A stretch of 64,000 bases of DNA, taken from the NCBI GenBank assembly GCA_900554335.1, contig USGT01000002.1, positions 95,738 to 159,737 of the forward strand, given 5' to 3'. Source of the stretch: an uncultured Oscillospiraceae bacterium. GTDB lineage: Bacteria > Bacillota > Clostridia > Oscillospirales > Acutalibacteraceae. The notes below the pieces were generated by a model. The model worked only from the letters and a program-made list of their open reading frames with translations. It ran no database searches and was not told where the DNA came from. The position numbers and the translations under genes are program-made. The stretch's first letter is position 1. Each line of letters starts with the position of its first letter. Shown here piece after piece: positions 51,363-60,603 of this stretch.

Positions 51363-52556
51363 TTAAATTGATTTTTTCATTGAATCTATGATGTAATTCA
51401 CTTCTTCATCGGTTAAAAGCGTGTGAAGGGGAAGGGTTACTTCGTTTTTATACATATTATATGCTTGAGGGTAATTTGAAATATCAAACCCTAAATTTTT
51501 GTAAGCCGTTAGAAGCGGGAGAGGCTTGTAGTGAACGTTTGTTGCCACGCCGAGCTCTGCCATTTTTTCAATGCATTTGTTTCTTTCTTCTTCGTTTTTG
51601 CCGTTTAATCTTAAAAGGTAAAGGTGGCAGCTTGATTTGCTTTCTTCCGAGATGTGAACAGGCTTCCAGAAGTTTTCGCCTTCAAAGGCTTCGTCATACA
51701 TTTTAACGATTTGCCTTCTTCTTTTTAGAATTTCATCATATCTTGCAAGCTGCGAAAGCCCTATCGAAGCCGAAATGTCAGTCATGTTGCATTTGTAACC
51801 CGGGCAAACAATATCGTATTCCCATGCGCCGACTTTTGTTTTCGCAAGGGCGTCTTTGTTTTGGCCGTGAAGCGAAAGAAGCATGTATTGCTTGTAAATT
51901 TCTTCGTCGTTTATGCTTTCGTGGTGTTTCCAGGTTACGGCTCCGCCTTCGCCGCCGGTTGTCATGTTTTTAACCGCATGGAATGAAAAACACGTGAAAT
52001 CTGCGAAGCTTCCTGATTTAATTCCGTTTCTTTCAGCGCCGAAAGAGTGCGCAGCATCCGCGACGATTATAACCCTGCCGAATTTTCTTTGAATTTCATT
52101 GTTTGCTTTGAAAAGATTTGATTTTTCATTTGCAATTTCGAAGATTTTATTGTAATCGCACATCATTCCGCCAATGTCAACGGGGATGATTGCTTTTGTT
52201 TTTTCGGTTATTGCATTTTTTAGTTTTTCATAGTTCATTTCGTAAGAATCCGGCGCTACATCGACTAAAACGGGCTTTGCTCCAACATGGCAGATAACGC
52301 TGCATGAAGCGGTGTAGGTGTAAGCGCTTGTAATTACTTCATCGCCGGGGCCAATGCCAAGCAAACGAAGGGTTGATTCAAGGGCGGCCGTTGCCGAATT
52401 TAGCGCAGCTGCTTTTGAAGTTCCGCAGTAAGCAGCCAATTCTTTTTCAAAAAGTTTTGTTTTCGGGCCGGTGGTTATCCAGCCTGATCTTAAAACTTCG
52501 GTCACTGCTTTTATGTCTTCTTCTCTTATATCTGGAGGGGAAAATTTGATGTTCAT
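51363..52556 (-). CDS. DegT/DnrJ/EryC1/StrS-family sugar aminotransferase
   Basis: These PLP enzymes aminate keto-sugar nucleotides used in glycans. The PLP lysine is Lys196 in SFHAVKNMTTGGEGG, and VADAAHSFGAE with Asp167 binds the pyridine nitrogen. The N-terminal ITTGPKTKLFEKELAAYCG is typical. The length of 397 residues is standard. It lies 12 bases after the sugar transferase gene. Family members that make UDP-4-amino sugars, as in bacillosamine-type pathways, are the closest pattern I recognise, but the substrate is not certain. Confidence 0.92.
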   Translation of the reverse strand: MNIKFSPPDIREEDIKAVTEVLRSGWITTGPKTKLFEKELAAYCGTSKAAALNSATAALESTLRLLGIGPGDEVITSAYTYTASCSVICHVGAKPVLVDVAPDSYEMNYEKLKNAITEKTKAIIPVDIGGMMCDYNKIFEIANEKSNLFKANNEIQRKFGRVIIVADAAHSFGAERNGIKSGSFADFTCFSFHAVKNMTTGGEGGAVTWKHHESINDEEIYKQYMLLSLHGQNKDALAKTKVGAWEYDIVCPGYKCNMTDISASIGLSQLARYDEILKRRRQIVKMYDEAFEGENFWKPVHISEESKSSCHLYLLRLNGKNEEERNKCIEKMAELGVATNVHYKPLPLLTAYKNLGFDISNYPQAYNMYKNEVTLPLHTLLTDEEVNYIIDSMKKSI

Positions 52557-52568
52557 ATTTAAAACTCC

Positions 52569-53219
52569 TTATTTTTTGATTACCGCTATGACGGTTTTAA
52601 ACATAACTTTGATGTCGTAAAGTAAACTGCAATTTTCTATATATTCAAGATTATACGCCATTTTTTTCGGTAAAATGTCTTTCACGTAAGTTTCGTCAGT
52701 GTTTTCAGCGCCTTTTAAAAGCTCCGCTTCATCTTTGAAAAGTATGCTTGCCGGCGAGGTTACTCCTGCAGGCATCAAAAGCGTGGCGTACATTTCGGGG
52801 GAATACTCCTTAACGTATTTAACAGATTCCGGCCTTGCGCCAACGAATGAAAGGTCGCCTGTTAAAATGTTGAAAATTTGAGGTATTTCATCTATTCTGA
52901 GTTTTCTTAAATATTTCCCGAGTTTCGTGATTCGCGGGTCGTTGTCAATGGTTACTCCGCTTAGTTTTTCGGAATTTTCTTTCATTGTTCTGAATTTAAA
53001 GATTTTAAAAACCTTCCCGTTTGTGGTCACTCTTTTTTGTAGGAAAAATATTTTCCCCGGGGAATCGATTTTTATCATTATTCCAACTAAAATTATGAAA
53101 GGCAAAAACACCAAAGACATCACTAAAGACAAAGCAAAGTCAAAAATTCTTTTTGCTATTAAATATCCTTTTTTCGAGCTCAGAATGTCGTAGTATTTTT
53201 TTACTTCCTCGGTTTGCAT
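52569..53219 (-). CDS. Undecaprenyl-phosphate sugar phosphotransferase (PglC/WcaJ core type)
   Basis: This membrane enzyme starts glycan assembly by moving a phospho-sugar onto undecaprenyl phosphate. It shows one reentrant or membrane helix (about 26-48) followed by the catalytic core with KIFKFRTM, LRKLRIDEIPQIFNIL and GDLSFVGARPE. At 216 residues it is the small monotopic form like PglC, which together with the neighbouring aminotransferase suggests a diacetamido-sugar initiated glycan. No clear ribosome binding site precedes the ATG. It is the first gene of the long minus-strand unit. Confidence 0.92.
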   Translation of the reverse strand: MQTEEVKKYYDILSSKKGYLIAKRIFDFALSLVMSLVFLPFIILVGIMIKIDSPGKIFFLQKRVTTNGKVFKIFKFRTMKENSEKLSGVTIDNDPRITKLGKYLRKLRIDEIPQIFNILTGDLSFVGARPESVKYVKEYSPEMYATLLMPAGVTSPASILFKDEAELLKGAENTDETYVKDILPKKMAYNLEYIENCSLLYDIKVMFKTVIAVIKK

Positions 53220-53308
53220 GTAATTAGGAAGGTTTTGCCACTTTTCTAAAATAATAAGTCACATCCTTAAACTTAATTTTGCTGCCAATTTTTTGCTGCA
53301 TAAATAAG

Positions 53309-53337
53309 ATTATAACTCCTACTTTTTTAATTTTCAA
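53309..53337 (-). promoter_or_regulatory. Promoter of the polysaccharide-to-glnS unit
   Basis: On the minus strand TTGAAA (53337-53332) is 17 bases from TATAAT (53314-53309). The untranslated leader to the sugar transferase start is about 85 bases. Confidence 0.7.
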
Positions 53338-53416
53338 TACTACCGAATAATAGCATGAGTTTGTGTGAAAAATAACATTATCACTATTTCAAATAAACAA
53401 AAAGGTGGTTTTAAAA

Positions 53417-54091
53417 TTGGCAGTATCGCTCATTCGCACAATAGTATTATATGTAATAATCGTGTTTGCATTAAAGCTCATGGGGAAAAGGCAAATAAGC
53501 GACCTTCAAACCTCGGAGCTCGTTATAACCATTTTAATTTCAAACATAGCGGCAATTCCAATGCAAAACACCGAGCAGCCTCTTTTAACGGGCGTTGTGC
53601 CCATTGGTGTTTTGATTTGCTGCGAGATTTTGGTTTCGTTTTTAATGCTCAAAAGTTACAAAATGCGGGAACTAATTTGCGGCAAACCCGTGGTTGTGAT
53701 TGACGAAGGGAAGATTCAGCAAAGCGCACTTGAATATTTAAGGCTTAGCGTTGAAGATTTATTTGAGCAGCTAAGGCAGCTTGATATTTTCACGCTTGAA
53801 GACGTTTGGGTTGCGATAATGGAAACAAACGGGCAACTTAGCGTTCTTAAAAGGTCTGAAAAGCAGCCTCCCGATGCCGGAACACTTGGCATCCAGGTGC
53901 CTAAAGCAAGCGTTGACACCGTAGTCGTAAGTGACGGAAACATCTGCGATTTTTCGCTCAAAGTTTGCGGCCTTGACAGAAAGTGGGTTGAAGAAACTGC
54001 CGGCTCGCAAGGCGTTGACATAAAAGACATTTTCATAATGACCGCTAACAAAACCAAAAAATACAACATAATAAAGAAAGAGGGTGCTTGA
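53417..54091 (+). CDS. DUF421 membrane protein (YetF/YcaP-like)
   Basis: Three hydrophobic helices lie in the first 90 residues, including FALKLMGKRQISDLQTSELV, a signature of DUF421. A soluble domain follows with KPVVVIDEGKIQ and LRQLDIFTLEDVWVAIMETNG. The molecular function of the family is unclear; in Bacillus YetF-type proteins are spore-germination or membrane associated. I start at the TTG at 53417, eight bases after AAAGGTGG, rather than the GTG at 53405 inside that site. The DUF4363 gene overlaps or abuts its 3' end, a pairing often seen. Confidence 0.88.
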   Translation: MAVSLIRTIVLYVIIVFALKLMGKRQISDLQTSELVITILISNIAAIPMQNTEQPLLTGVVPIGVLICCEILVSFLMLKSYKMRELICGKPVVVIDEGKIQQSALEYLRLSVEDLFEQLRQLDIFTLEDVWVAIMETNGQLSVLKRSEKQPPDAGTLGIQVPKASVDTVVVSDGNICDFSLKVCGLDRKWVEETAGSQGVDIKDIFIMTANKTKKYNIIKKEGA

Positions 54092-54092
54092 T

Positions 54093-54479
54093 TTGAAAAA
54101 GCTCGTTATAACCTCGGTTGTGGCAGTTTTGTGCGTGGCTTTTTGCGTTTTTTGCACGGTTTATGTTCGCGGCACTGCTGAAAAAGCCGAGGAGTATACT
54201 CAAAATTTGGAAACACTCGTGGAAAAAGGCGATAGGAAGGCTGCTCTTAACGAAGTTAGCTTATTCGAAGATTACTGGAAAACGAACCAAGACATGCTTT
54301 CGACTATTCTTCACCACGAAATGCTAGAAGAAATCGAGCAAAGCATTGCAGTCACTAAAGCTTGCTTGGAGCACTCTTTTGAAGACGGCACAGACTTTTG
54401 GAACCAGCTTGCAATCGTGAAAAAGCAAATTGAAAACCTTAAAAAATCAGAAATGCCCTCGTGGGAAAATATTCTTTAA
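54093..54479 (+). CDS. DUF4363 protein
   Basis: This 128-residue protein has an N-terminal membrane helix (about 3-24) and a helical outer domain with FEDYWKTNQDMLSTILHHEMLEEIEQS, which is the DUF4363 pattern. The start is best placed at the TTG at 54093, just after the DUF421 stop and downstream of AGAGGG. Its function is not known; it is probably a partner of the DUF421 protein. Confidence 0.85.
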   Translation: MKKLVITSVVAVLCVAFCVFCTVYVRGTAEKAEEYTQNLETLVEKGDRKAALNEVSLFEDYWKTNQDMLSTILHHEMLEEIEQSIAVTKACLEHSFEDGTDFWNQLAIVKKQIENLKKSEMPSWENIL

Positions 54480-54490
54480 TATAATAAAAG

Positions 54491-54521
54491 AAAGAGCCTC
54501 GGTTAAGAAGCTCTTTTTTTG
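54491..54521 (+). terminator. Terminator after the DUF421/DUF4363 pair
   Basis: AAAGAGC (54491-54497) pairs with GCTCTTT (54510-54516), followed by further T. The remaining 170 bases up to the next hairpin contain nothing I can assign. Confidence 0.75.
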
Positions 54522-54689
54522 TTAGGTTAGTTTGCCGCATATTAAAATAAAAGTTTGCATTGTATTATGAAGATTTGAAAGGTGCATATTTATATATAAG
54601 CTTTTTTGTGCGAAAGTTATTAACAAACTTAGGATTAAGTAATCAAAAAATTTAGTCACTTGAATTTTGCTTAGTTTGATTTTGGCGCA

Positions 54690-54721
54690 TTAAAAAAACC
54701 ACCGGATTAGCTCCGATGGTT
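54690..54721 (-). terminator. Terminator of the giant surface-protein gene
   Basis: On the minus strand AACCATCGG pairs with CCGGTGGTT (54721-54713 with 54705-54697, one U-G pair) and is followed by seven T. Confidence 0.88.
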
Positions 54722-54728
54722 AATTATT

Positions 54729-57700
54729 TTATTCGTCTTTGTCTTTTCGTTTTAAGACTATGAGAATCGTTAGCGCAATTGCAATTGAAACCATTGCTAT
54801 CGAAATTATATAGATTGATTTGTCTCCTGTGGTTAAAATTGTGCTCCAGAATTTGTCTGCGACTAGCGGTAAGCCTTTCTTTTTCTCTTCTTGCTCGCTG
54901 CTTGAAGAGCCATTATTTTCTGAAGAAGAGCCCCCTTGCGAGGAATTATTCCCGCTTGAACTTGAACTGCTTCCCGAAGAGCCTCCGTTTGTGCTTGAAC
55001 TATTGGAGTTACCGCCGGAGTTTGAATTATTGTTGTTCCCGCCGGAATTGCTGCCGTTATTTTGGATAGTGTTGTCTATTGTTTTGTCTCCTGCGGTTAT
55101 TTTGTTTAAAGTTCTGTCAACGACTACCGTGGCTTCAAAAGTGGCTGCTTCGTAGTTTTCGGTTTCTTCAGCGATTGTTGTAATCGTTGTTGTGCCGTCT
55201 TTCATCAGCAGCATTTTGCCTTCGGAATCAACTTGAACGATGCTGTCGTCGGCTGATTTGTAAGTTAGCTTTGTGTTTGTGTCTGTTTTTGTGTCGATTT
55301 GAATCGAGCTTCCTGGGTAGCCGCTGTATGATTTTGAGCCCGTTAGATTTTGCTTTGCTTTTTGAATTGTCAGCGTGGCTACGTTGCTGGTTATGCTGTT
55401 GTAATTTTCGTTTGGAGCTTTCACATAAGCTTTAACGTAGTAAGTCCCCACATTTACAGGAACATCTTTCACCAGCGATGTGCATTCTTTGTCGGTGTAG
55501 TAATCAAAACTTACGATGTCTTTATCATTGCCGAAGTTTTCGCTGTTTTTAAATTTCAGCGTGACTTCATCTAGGGTGATTCCGCTGCCTGTGTAAACTG
55601 CCGTTTTATCTTTGATGCTCAGCTCCGGAGTGGCTTTGGCAACCGAAAGATTGATGTAAAACGGGAAGACAGTGTTATTTTTATCGTTTATTGAAATGAC
55701 ATAATTGCTCGCAGGGGCCGAAGTGCTAATTTTTAGGTTCTTTCCTTCTATATATATGTGGTCGCTTAAATCTGCGCTTTTAGCGGTTCCTTCGCTGTTG
55801 GCAATTGTCTTAATTTCAAGGTCTGCGTTGCTTAAATCGTAATCTTTTGAAAGCACTTCAGGAAGCGAAACGTCAAGGCCGTCACCGTAGGTAATGCTAT
55901 ATGAAACATTGTAAATTTTGTATTTTAGTTCTTTTTCTCCGGTGTAGTTGCCCTTGAGTTTAACGGTTATGACTTTGTCGCCTGCATCAATTGAATCGTC
56001 GGAATATTCAAGGGTGTAATCTTGGCTTTCTTTCAGGGTTGTTCCTTTGTATTTTATAGAAACTGTTGGCACTAATTTCGTTCCGTTGTAATAGAAATTG
56101 TCAGGAGTTATAGTCATTTCCCAATCGCTTGAGTCAGGGTCGTATTCAACTTTATTGATTTGATATGTTAACTCTTTTTCACCTGTGAAACCATTTTCGC
56201 CAATTCCCTTCACTATAATTTTTTTAGTTCCTGCGTTTGTGTAATCATTGTTTTCTTCCCACACGACTGTGTAATCAGTGTTTTCTTTTAGCGATGTGGT
56301 TATGCCGTTGTTTTCTTTGGTGATTATTATTTCCGGCTTTTGTTCATTGCCGTTGTAAGTGAAGCTTTCAGGGTTTAGCGAAATGTTAATTCCGCCGCTG
56401 CTAATGTTCGTTCCGTTTACGTTGTAAGTTGCGCTTAGCATTCCTGTGAAGTTGCAGTCGGCATTTTCTGTGCTGTCTTTGTCGTAGCTATAAGGGTTTT
56501 TACCTTTGACTATAGCAACTTTCGGGCCGGCTTTTTTCGTGAGGCTGTCGCTGTAGCTTCCGTCTTCATTCATGTCGTAGTATTCTATAGCGTAATCATT
56601 TTCGCTGAGTGATAAAGAATCTGAGGAAGATCCATCTTTTTTCACGACTTTCACGGTAGGTTTTGGCCACTTGTCTGGGTCATCGCTGTTTACGAAATCA
56701 AATTCAGTTTGGTTAAGTTCCAGTTTATAGGGAGTGTTTTGGCAACCTATGTCATAAGGCACTATTTTGAAGCTTACCTGCGCTTCGCCTTTGAAGCCCG
56801 TTGAAGTTTTCGGGGAGACTTTAATGTTGTAAGTTCCTACGTTCTGGTAAGGGCCTTCAGGCCAGGTTATTTCAAATTCTTCTTTGTTTAGTTTTCTGAA
56901 AATGTTTTTAACGTAAACTCCGATGTTGAAATTTTCTTTTTCTGCATCGTTGTTGTGGTCTGTGCCGTCATAGGTAATAGTGTCCGGGCTTAGATTAATC
57001 GAAATTTCATCTTCCGATAAATCCGTTTGCGCTATTCTGTAAGTGAAAAGCGTTTGCGGGTTGTCTCTTTCTTTTTCGGAGAAGCCTTTTTTCGGGACGA
57101 ACTCAACGACTATTCTGTCTCCAACCACCATTGAAGCCGTTGGCGTTTTGCAATATTGCGACATATCCTCGAGCTGGTATTCCGCCGTGGAAATGTCTTC
57201 GTTTTTCACGCTTGTTCCAACAATAGGAGGGATTTTATTTTGGTCGGTAACTTTGCCTTGAGGGTCCACCTTGCTCCACGTGGAGTTATCATCCGAAGTT
57301 TTTGCAAGGTAGTAATTAAGGTAATAGTTTGTTCCTTCAGATAATTTTATGTCGCTATACGAAAATTCGAGTTGCGGAATGATTTTAGTGCTGGTGTATT
57401 TTGCTTCATAGAAGGGGTAAAGTTGTTTATCTTCGCCGCTCGACGTGGCGCTGTCTTCTTTAACTTTCAGAAGTTCGTTGGTTTGCTTCCAATCGCATTC
57501 TTTGAAAAGGAAATTAAATTCATACTCGACTAATATGAACTCAAGCGTTGTATTGTCATTGCTATATGAGCACATTTTTTGTTTTGTTTCCCCTTCGATG
57601 CCGTCGCCGTAATAAACATTCTCTGCGGCGTATTTGATGAACTCGCCTTCGGAAGTTTTCCCTAAATTCGGGATGAAACCAAGGCCTATTTTTTTGCCGA

Positions 57701-60368
57701 TATATTCTTCTTTAAAGGGGAGCTGGCTTTTGCCGTAGCTGTCTTTCACTACTTCGCCGTCTATAGTCCAAAAGATTTGATCATTTAAATTTTGATTCGT
57801 GCGAAGGGTGAAACAATTGTCCGACATATATATTTCAAGAATTATTTTTGAAATGTCAAGCACTTCGGCTGCATCTTTATAATTTGCATCTTTTGAACGG
57901 TAAACTTTGCCGATTGTGTTTTGGTCTGCTTTGTCTCCGCCTTTGTTTCCGCTAAAGCCTTCGGCGCTGCACCCAACACCCACGAGGTCTCTTCCTTCTA
58001 TTACATTTTGGTGGTAGGCTCCTGGGCCCATGCTGTGCGTGTGATTTCCGTCGTCGTGTTCTTTCCATTCTTGGTTGTAGTATGTTTTGTTGTAAGTTAC
58101 AACGTTTTTTGCTTCTCCGCCATTTCCTCCTGTGTTACCCTTTGGTGTAGCTCCTGCTGCTCCGCCCCAAGCTGTGGGAAATATAGGGTATGGTTCTGTT
58201 AGAGTTCCGTTTTCATTGCAGTAGCATGAGCATTCTTTAGTTCCCACATTACCGGTAACATAAGTTCTGTATCTTAAAACGGCGTTGCCTCCGTCCTTTC
58301 CGCTGTTGTTGGTTATTTTGCAGACTTTAAAGTCTTCTTGTTCCTCGTAACCATTGTAATATGTGTAACCGTCGTTTCGAACGTAATGTAGGCTACTATC
58401 GTCGCATAATCTGGGGTTATAGTCTTGTGCAATTTCTGAATTTGTCGATTTTACGAAATTAAGCGACTCAGTAGTATTCCAGCTATTATTTCCATCATCT
58501 CTTACTCTAAACTTGACTATATTAAAGTTTTGGACAGTTGTGGTTACATATGGAGAAAAGGTTGTTCTATAACTTGGCGATGAAGTATCATAAGGGTCTC
58601 CGCCCATGCCCCAGTTTGGAGCAAAGTCTTTGTAATGGTCGGTTCGCCATGTCCAGTAAGCTGAGGAGTGGGTAGCTCTGTTTAAGTAGTCGCCGTTAGG
58701 GGTTATACTTTCGAACTGCCCTCTTCGGCTGAAGTAGTTGATGTATCCACCGGCGCCACCGCCACCAACTCCCTTTCCGCCGCCTCCGCCACCGCCGCCT
58801 CCGCCGTTGCAAGCAAATGGTGTGTAAGCTTTTCCGTCATCTCCACCTATATTAAAGTGATATACCAAACTGCCGAATTCTAAGAAATGTCCATACATAT
58901 TATTACTTTGGTGTTGAGGGCAGTAATTAATCATGTTATTAGGCGCATCACCCGCGTTGTTGCAAATTTGCTTTATTTTATCCTTGCTAAAAGGGTCGCC
59001 TTCAGCGAAACCAAGGTGGTATTGTGCAGCGCCTAAACCGCCGGCACCGCCTCCGCCACCGCCTGAGCCTCCTTCACCTGCTTTTTTACCGTCATCGCCT
59101 TTTCCGCCGCCTCCGCCGCCTCCGCCGAGGATCAGCCTTAAGCCGCCTTTTCTTTCCATGTAGTTATAGTTGTAATCATCATCGTTTCTTCCGCTGCCAA
59201 AGTCGCCGTAACCTCCGCCGAGAATTCGGTATTTTTCATGAGTATTACGGTTGGGCATTCCTTGGCCTGCTCTTCCGCCTTCGCCGCCTTTTCCTTCGTT
59301 TAGGGTTGTTGTGCCCGTGTTAAGGAAGTAAACGTTTCCTGCGTTTTTGCTTGACTTGGTGGAATATCCGTTTCCAAATTCATTATTTATTGTGATGCTT
59401 GTGCCATAAGGGATTCCATCATTTCCTGTGGTGTCTAACCAACTTGTAAGGGTTTTTCTGCATGAATACTCGCAGGCGCTATTTAAATCATCGTAAGTTT
59501 CAAAGCCTTTTCCGCCTTTTCCACCGTTTGTTCCGTCTGTTCCGATTGCAGAGCCTCCGCCTCCGCCTCCGCATCCGCCTGCACCTGATCCAGCGCCGCT
59601 GTTGAGCTCACGGATTGTTCTAACACCTGTGCTTGGCTTATTCATGTCGTTATAAAGCAGGTTTGAAATGGAATTTACAGCTTTGGATGTATTTCCGCCA
59701 TAAGCATACAAATCTATGAAGCAGCCGTTCGAAGCGTTGGTTCCTTTTGCGCCGTCTCCGCCTGTGGCTGTTATGCTTCCGCTTCCTCGAAGGTAAAGGT
59801 TAGCGCCTTCCGGAAGATAAATCGCTGCATTTCCTCCCGAAGCACCTCCGCCATAGTTGACGCCATTTGTTTCTTCGGTGCTTGTTCCGGAGCTGCTCGT
59901 GCCGCTTTTTCCTTGGAATTCGTTGCTTCCTTCAAGCCAGATGGTTACTTCCGTGGTTTCGTTGTTATTTTCATCCTTACTTTTGATTTTAAACCTTGAG
60001 TTTGGGCCTATTTTGAAGTTTTTGCATTTGTATATTCCTGACGGAAGAGTGATGTTTCCGCTTGGATCTTTTAAATCCTCTATTTTGTAATTTTTATCGT
60101 TAATGGTAATGCTGCTTTCAGGTTTGCTGGGGTTGTATTCACCTTCCAAAGTAGCGGTGATATTTGTTGGCGTTTCGGTTGCAATGCCGGCAAGCCATTT
60201 TGCTGCTGCTTCAATTTGCGCATTCTCGTTGAAGCGGCTTGAAGATATATAAGTAATGGTTAAAAGTGAAGCAAGAAAAACAGAAGTTGCCTTTTGCGCG
60301 GCTTTTTTCGTGTTCTTCGGTCGAAAGCTTTTTTGAAGATTTTCATAAAATTTCGCGATTTTGGACAT
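54729..60368 (-). CDS. Giant glycine-rich surface protein with MBG-like repeats and a C-terminal sorting signal
   Basis: The 1,879-residue protein begins with a long basic signal peptide (about 1-45). The N-terminal half (about 60-800) has many glycine-rich tracts, with runs of eight or more Gly around 58780-58810 and 59090-59130, separated by aromatic and charged stretches. The C-terminal half has repeated 80-residue beta domains resembling MBG or bacterial Ig-like modules, each opening in the style of LNPESFTYNGNEQKPEI (encoded near 57000, 56390, 56120 and 55900-55600), then a Big-like domain near 55130-55350. A Ser/Asn/Gly linker of about 55 residues, an LTTGD motif, a membrane helix and an RKDKDE tail end the protein. 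This looks wall-anchored; no canonical LPxTG is present. The ATG follows GGAAGGG. Confidence 0.87.
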   Translation of the reverse strand: MSKIAKFYENLQKSFRPKNTKKAAQKATSVFLASLLTITYISSSRFNENAQIEAAAKWLAGIATETPTNITATLEGEYNPSKPESSITINDKNYKIEDLKDPSGNITLPSGIYKCKNFKIGPNSRFKIKSKDENNNETTEVTIWLEGSNEFQGKSGTSSSGTSTEETNGVNYGGGASGGNAAIYLPEGANLYLRGSGSITATGGDGAKGTNASNGCFIDLYAYGGNTSKAVNSISNLLYNDMNKPSTGVRTIRELNSGAGSGAGGCGGGGGGSAIGTDGTNGGKGGKGFETYDDLNSACEYSCRKTLTSWLDTTGNDGIPYGTSITINNEFGNGYSTKSSKNAGNVYFLNTGTTTLNEGKGGEGGRAGQGMPNRNTHEKYRILGGGYGDFGSGRNDDDYNYNYMERKGGLRLILGGGGGGGGKGDDGKKAGEGGSGGGGGGAGGLGAAQYHLGFAEGDPFSKDKIKQICNNAGDAPNNMINYCPQHQSNNMYGHFLEFGSLVYHFNIGGDDGKAYTPFACNGGGGGGGGGGKGVGGGGAGGYINYFSRRGQFESITPNGDYLNRATHSSAYWTWRTDHYKDFAPNWGMGGDPYDTSSPSYRTTFSPYVTTTVQNFNIVKFRVRDDGNNSWNTTESLNFVKSTNSEIAQDYNPRLCDDSSLHYVRNDGYTYYNGYEEQEDFKVCKITNNSGKDGGNAVLRYRTYVTGNVGTKECSCYCNENGTLTEPYPIFPTAWGGAAGATPKGNTGGNGGEAKNVVTYNKTYYNQEWKEHDDGNHTHSMGPGAYHQNVIEGRDLVGVGCSAEGFSGNKGGDKADQNTIGKVYRSKDANYKDAAEVLDISKIILEIYMSDNCFTLRTNQNLNDQIFWTIDGEVVKDSYGKSQLPFKEEYIGKKIGLGFIPNLGKTSEGEFIKYAAENVYYGDGIEGETKQKMCSYSNDNTTLEFILVEYEFNFLFKECDWKQTNELLKVKEDSATSSGEDKQLYPFYEAKYTSTKIIPQLEFSYSDIKLSEGTNYYLNYYLAKTSDDNSTWSKVDPQGKVTDQNKIPPIVGTSVKNEDISTAEYQLEDMSQYCKTPTASMVVGDRIVVEFVPKKGFSEKERDNPQTLFTYRIAQTDLSEDEISINLSPDTITYDGTDHNNDAEKENFNIGVYVKNIFRKLNKEEFEITWPEGPYQNVGTYNIKVSPKTSTGFKGEAQVSFKIVPYDIGCQNTPYKLELNQTEFDFVNSDDPDKWPKPTVKVVKKDGSSSDSLSLSENDYAIEYYDMNEDGSYSDSLTKKAGPKVAIVKGKNPYSYDKDSTENADCNFTGMLSATYNVNGTNISSGGINISLNPESFTYNGNEQKPEIIITKENNGITTSLKENTDYTVVWEENNDYTNAGTKKIIVKGIGENGFTGEKELTYQINKVEYDPDSSDWEMTITPDNFYYNGTKLVPTVSIKYKGTTLKESQDYTLEYSDDSIDAGDKVITVKLKGNYTGEKELKYKIYNVSYSITYGDGLDVSLPEVLSKDYDLSNADLEIKTIANSEGTAKSADLSDHIYIEGKNLKISTSAPASNYVISINDKNNTVFPFYINLSVAKATPELSIKDKTAVYTGSGITLDEVTLKFKNSENFGNDKDIVSFDYYTDKECTSLVKDVPVNVGTYYVKAYVKAPNENYNSITSNVATLTIQKAKQNLTGSKSYSGYPGSSIQIDTKTDTNTKLTYKSADDSIVQVDSEGKMLLMKDGTTTITTIAEETENYEAATFEATVVVDRTLNKITAGDKTIDNTIQNNGSNSGGNNNNSNSGGNSNSSSTNGGSSGSSSSSSGNNSSQGGSSSENNGSSSSEQEEKKKGLPLVADKFWSTILTTGDKSIYIISIAMVSIAIALTILIVLKRKDKDE

Positions 60369-60433
60369 TTTTTACCCTTCCTTTTCTTTACCATTTTCTT
60401 TGTTATTTATATTTAAAAACTATTATTTGATAT

Positions 60434-60462
60434 ATAATAAAACAAATTTACTAGATATTCAA
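60434..60462 (-). promoter_or_regulatory. Promoter of the giant surface-protein gene
   Basis: On the minus strand TTGAAT (60462-60457) is 17 bases from TATTAT (60439-60434), about 65 bases upstream of the start. Confidence 0.6.
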
Positions 60463-60526
60463 TATATTTTTTTACATGTTTTATAATATTTAAAATTTTT
60501 AAGCATAAAAAACTTGCTTTTAACAG

Positions 60527-60555
60527 TTGAATGTGCTTTAGCTTGGGAATATAAT
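60527..60555 (+). promoter_or_regulatory. Promoter of alaS
   Basis: TTGAAT (60527-60532) and TATAAT (60550-60555) are 17 bases apart. The leader is about 40 bases, so there is no room for a T-box regulator downstream of this promoter. Confidence 0.78.
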
Positions 60556-60603
60556 TGTGGGTAGATTATTACCTGATTTTTTAAAATTTTAAGGAGGACT
60601 AAC

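Noticed and set aside
58933..59323. Proline- and arginine-rich plus-strand reading frames
   Set aside because: They are antisense to the glycine-rich tracts of the surface protein; Gly codons read backwards give Pro/Arg/His-rich shadows.
60369..60603. T-box leader upstream of alaS
   Set aside because: No T-box core such as GGGTGGNACCGCG and no terminator hairpin; a plain promoter lies about 50 bases before the start. The same holds for pheS, which sits 36 bases after metK.
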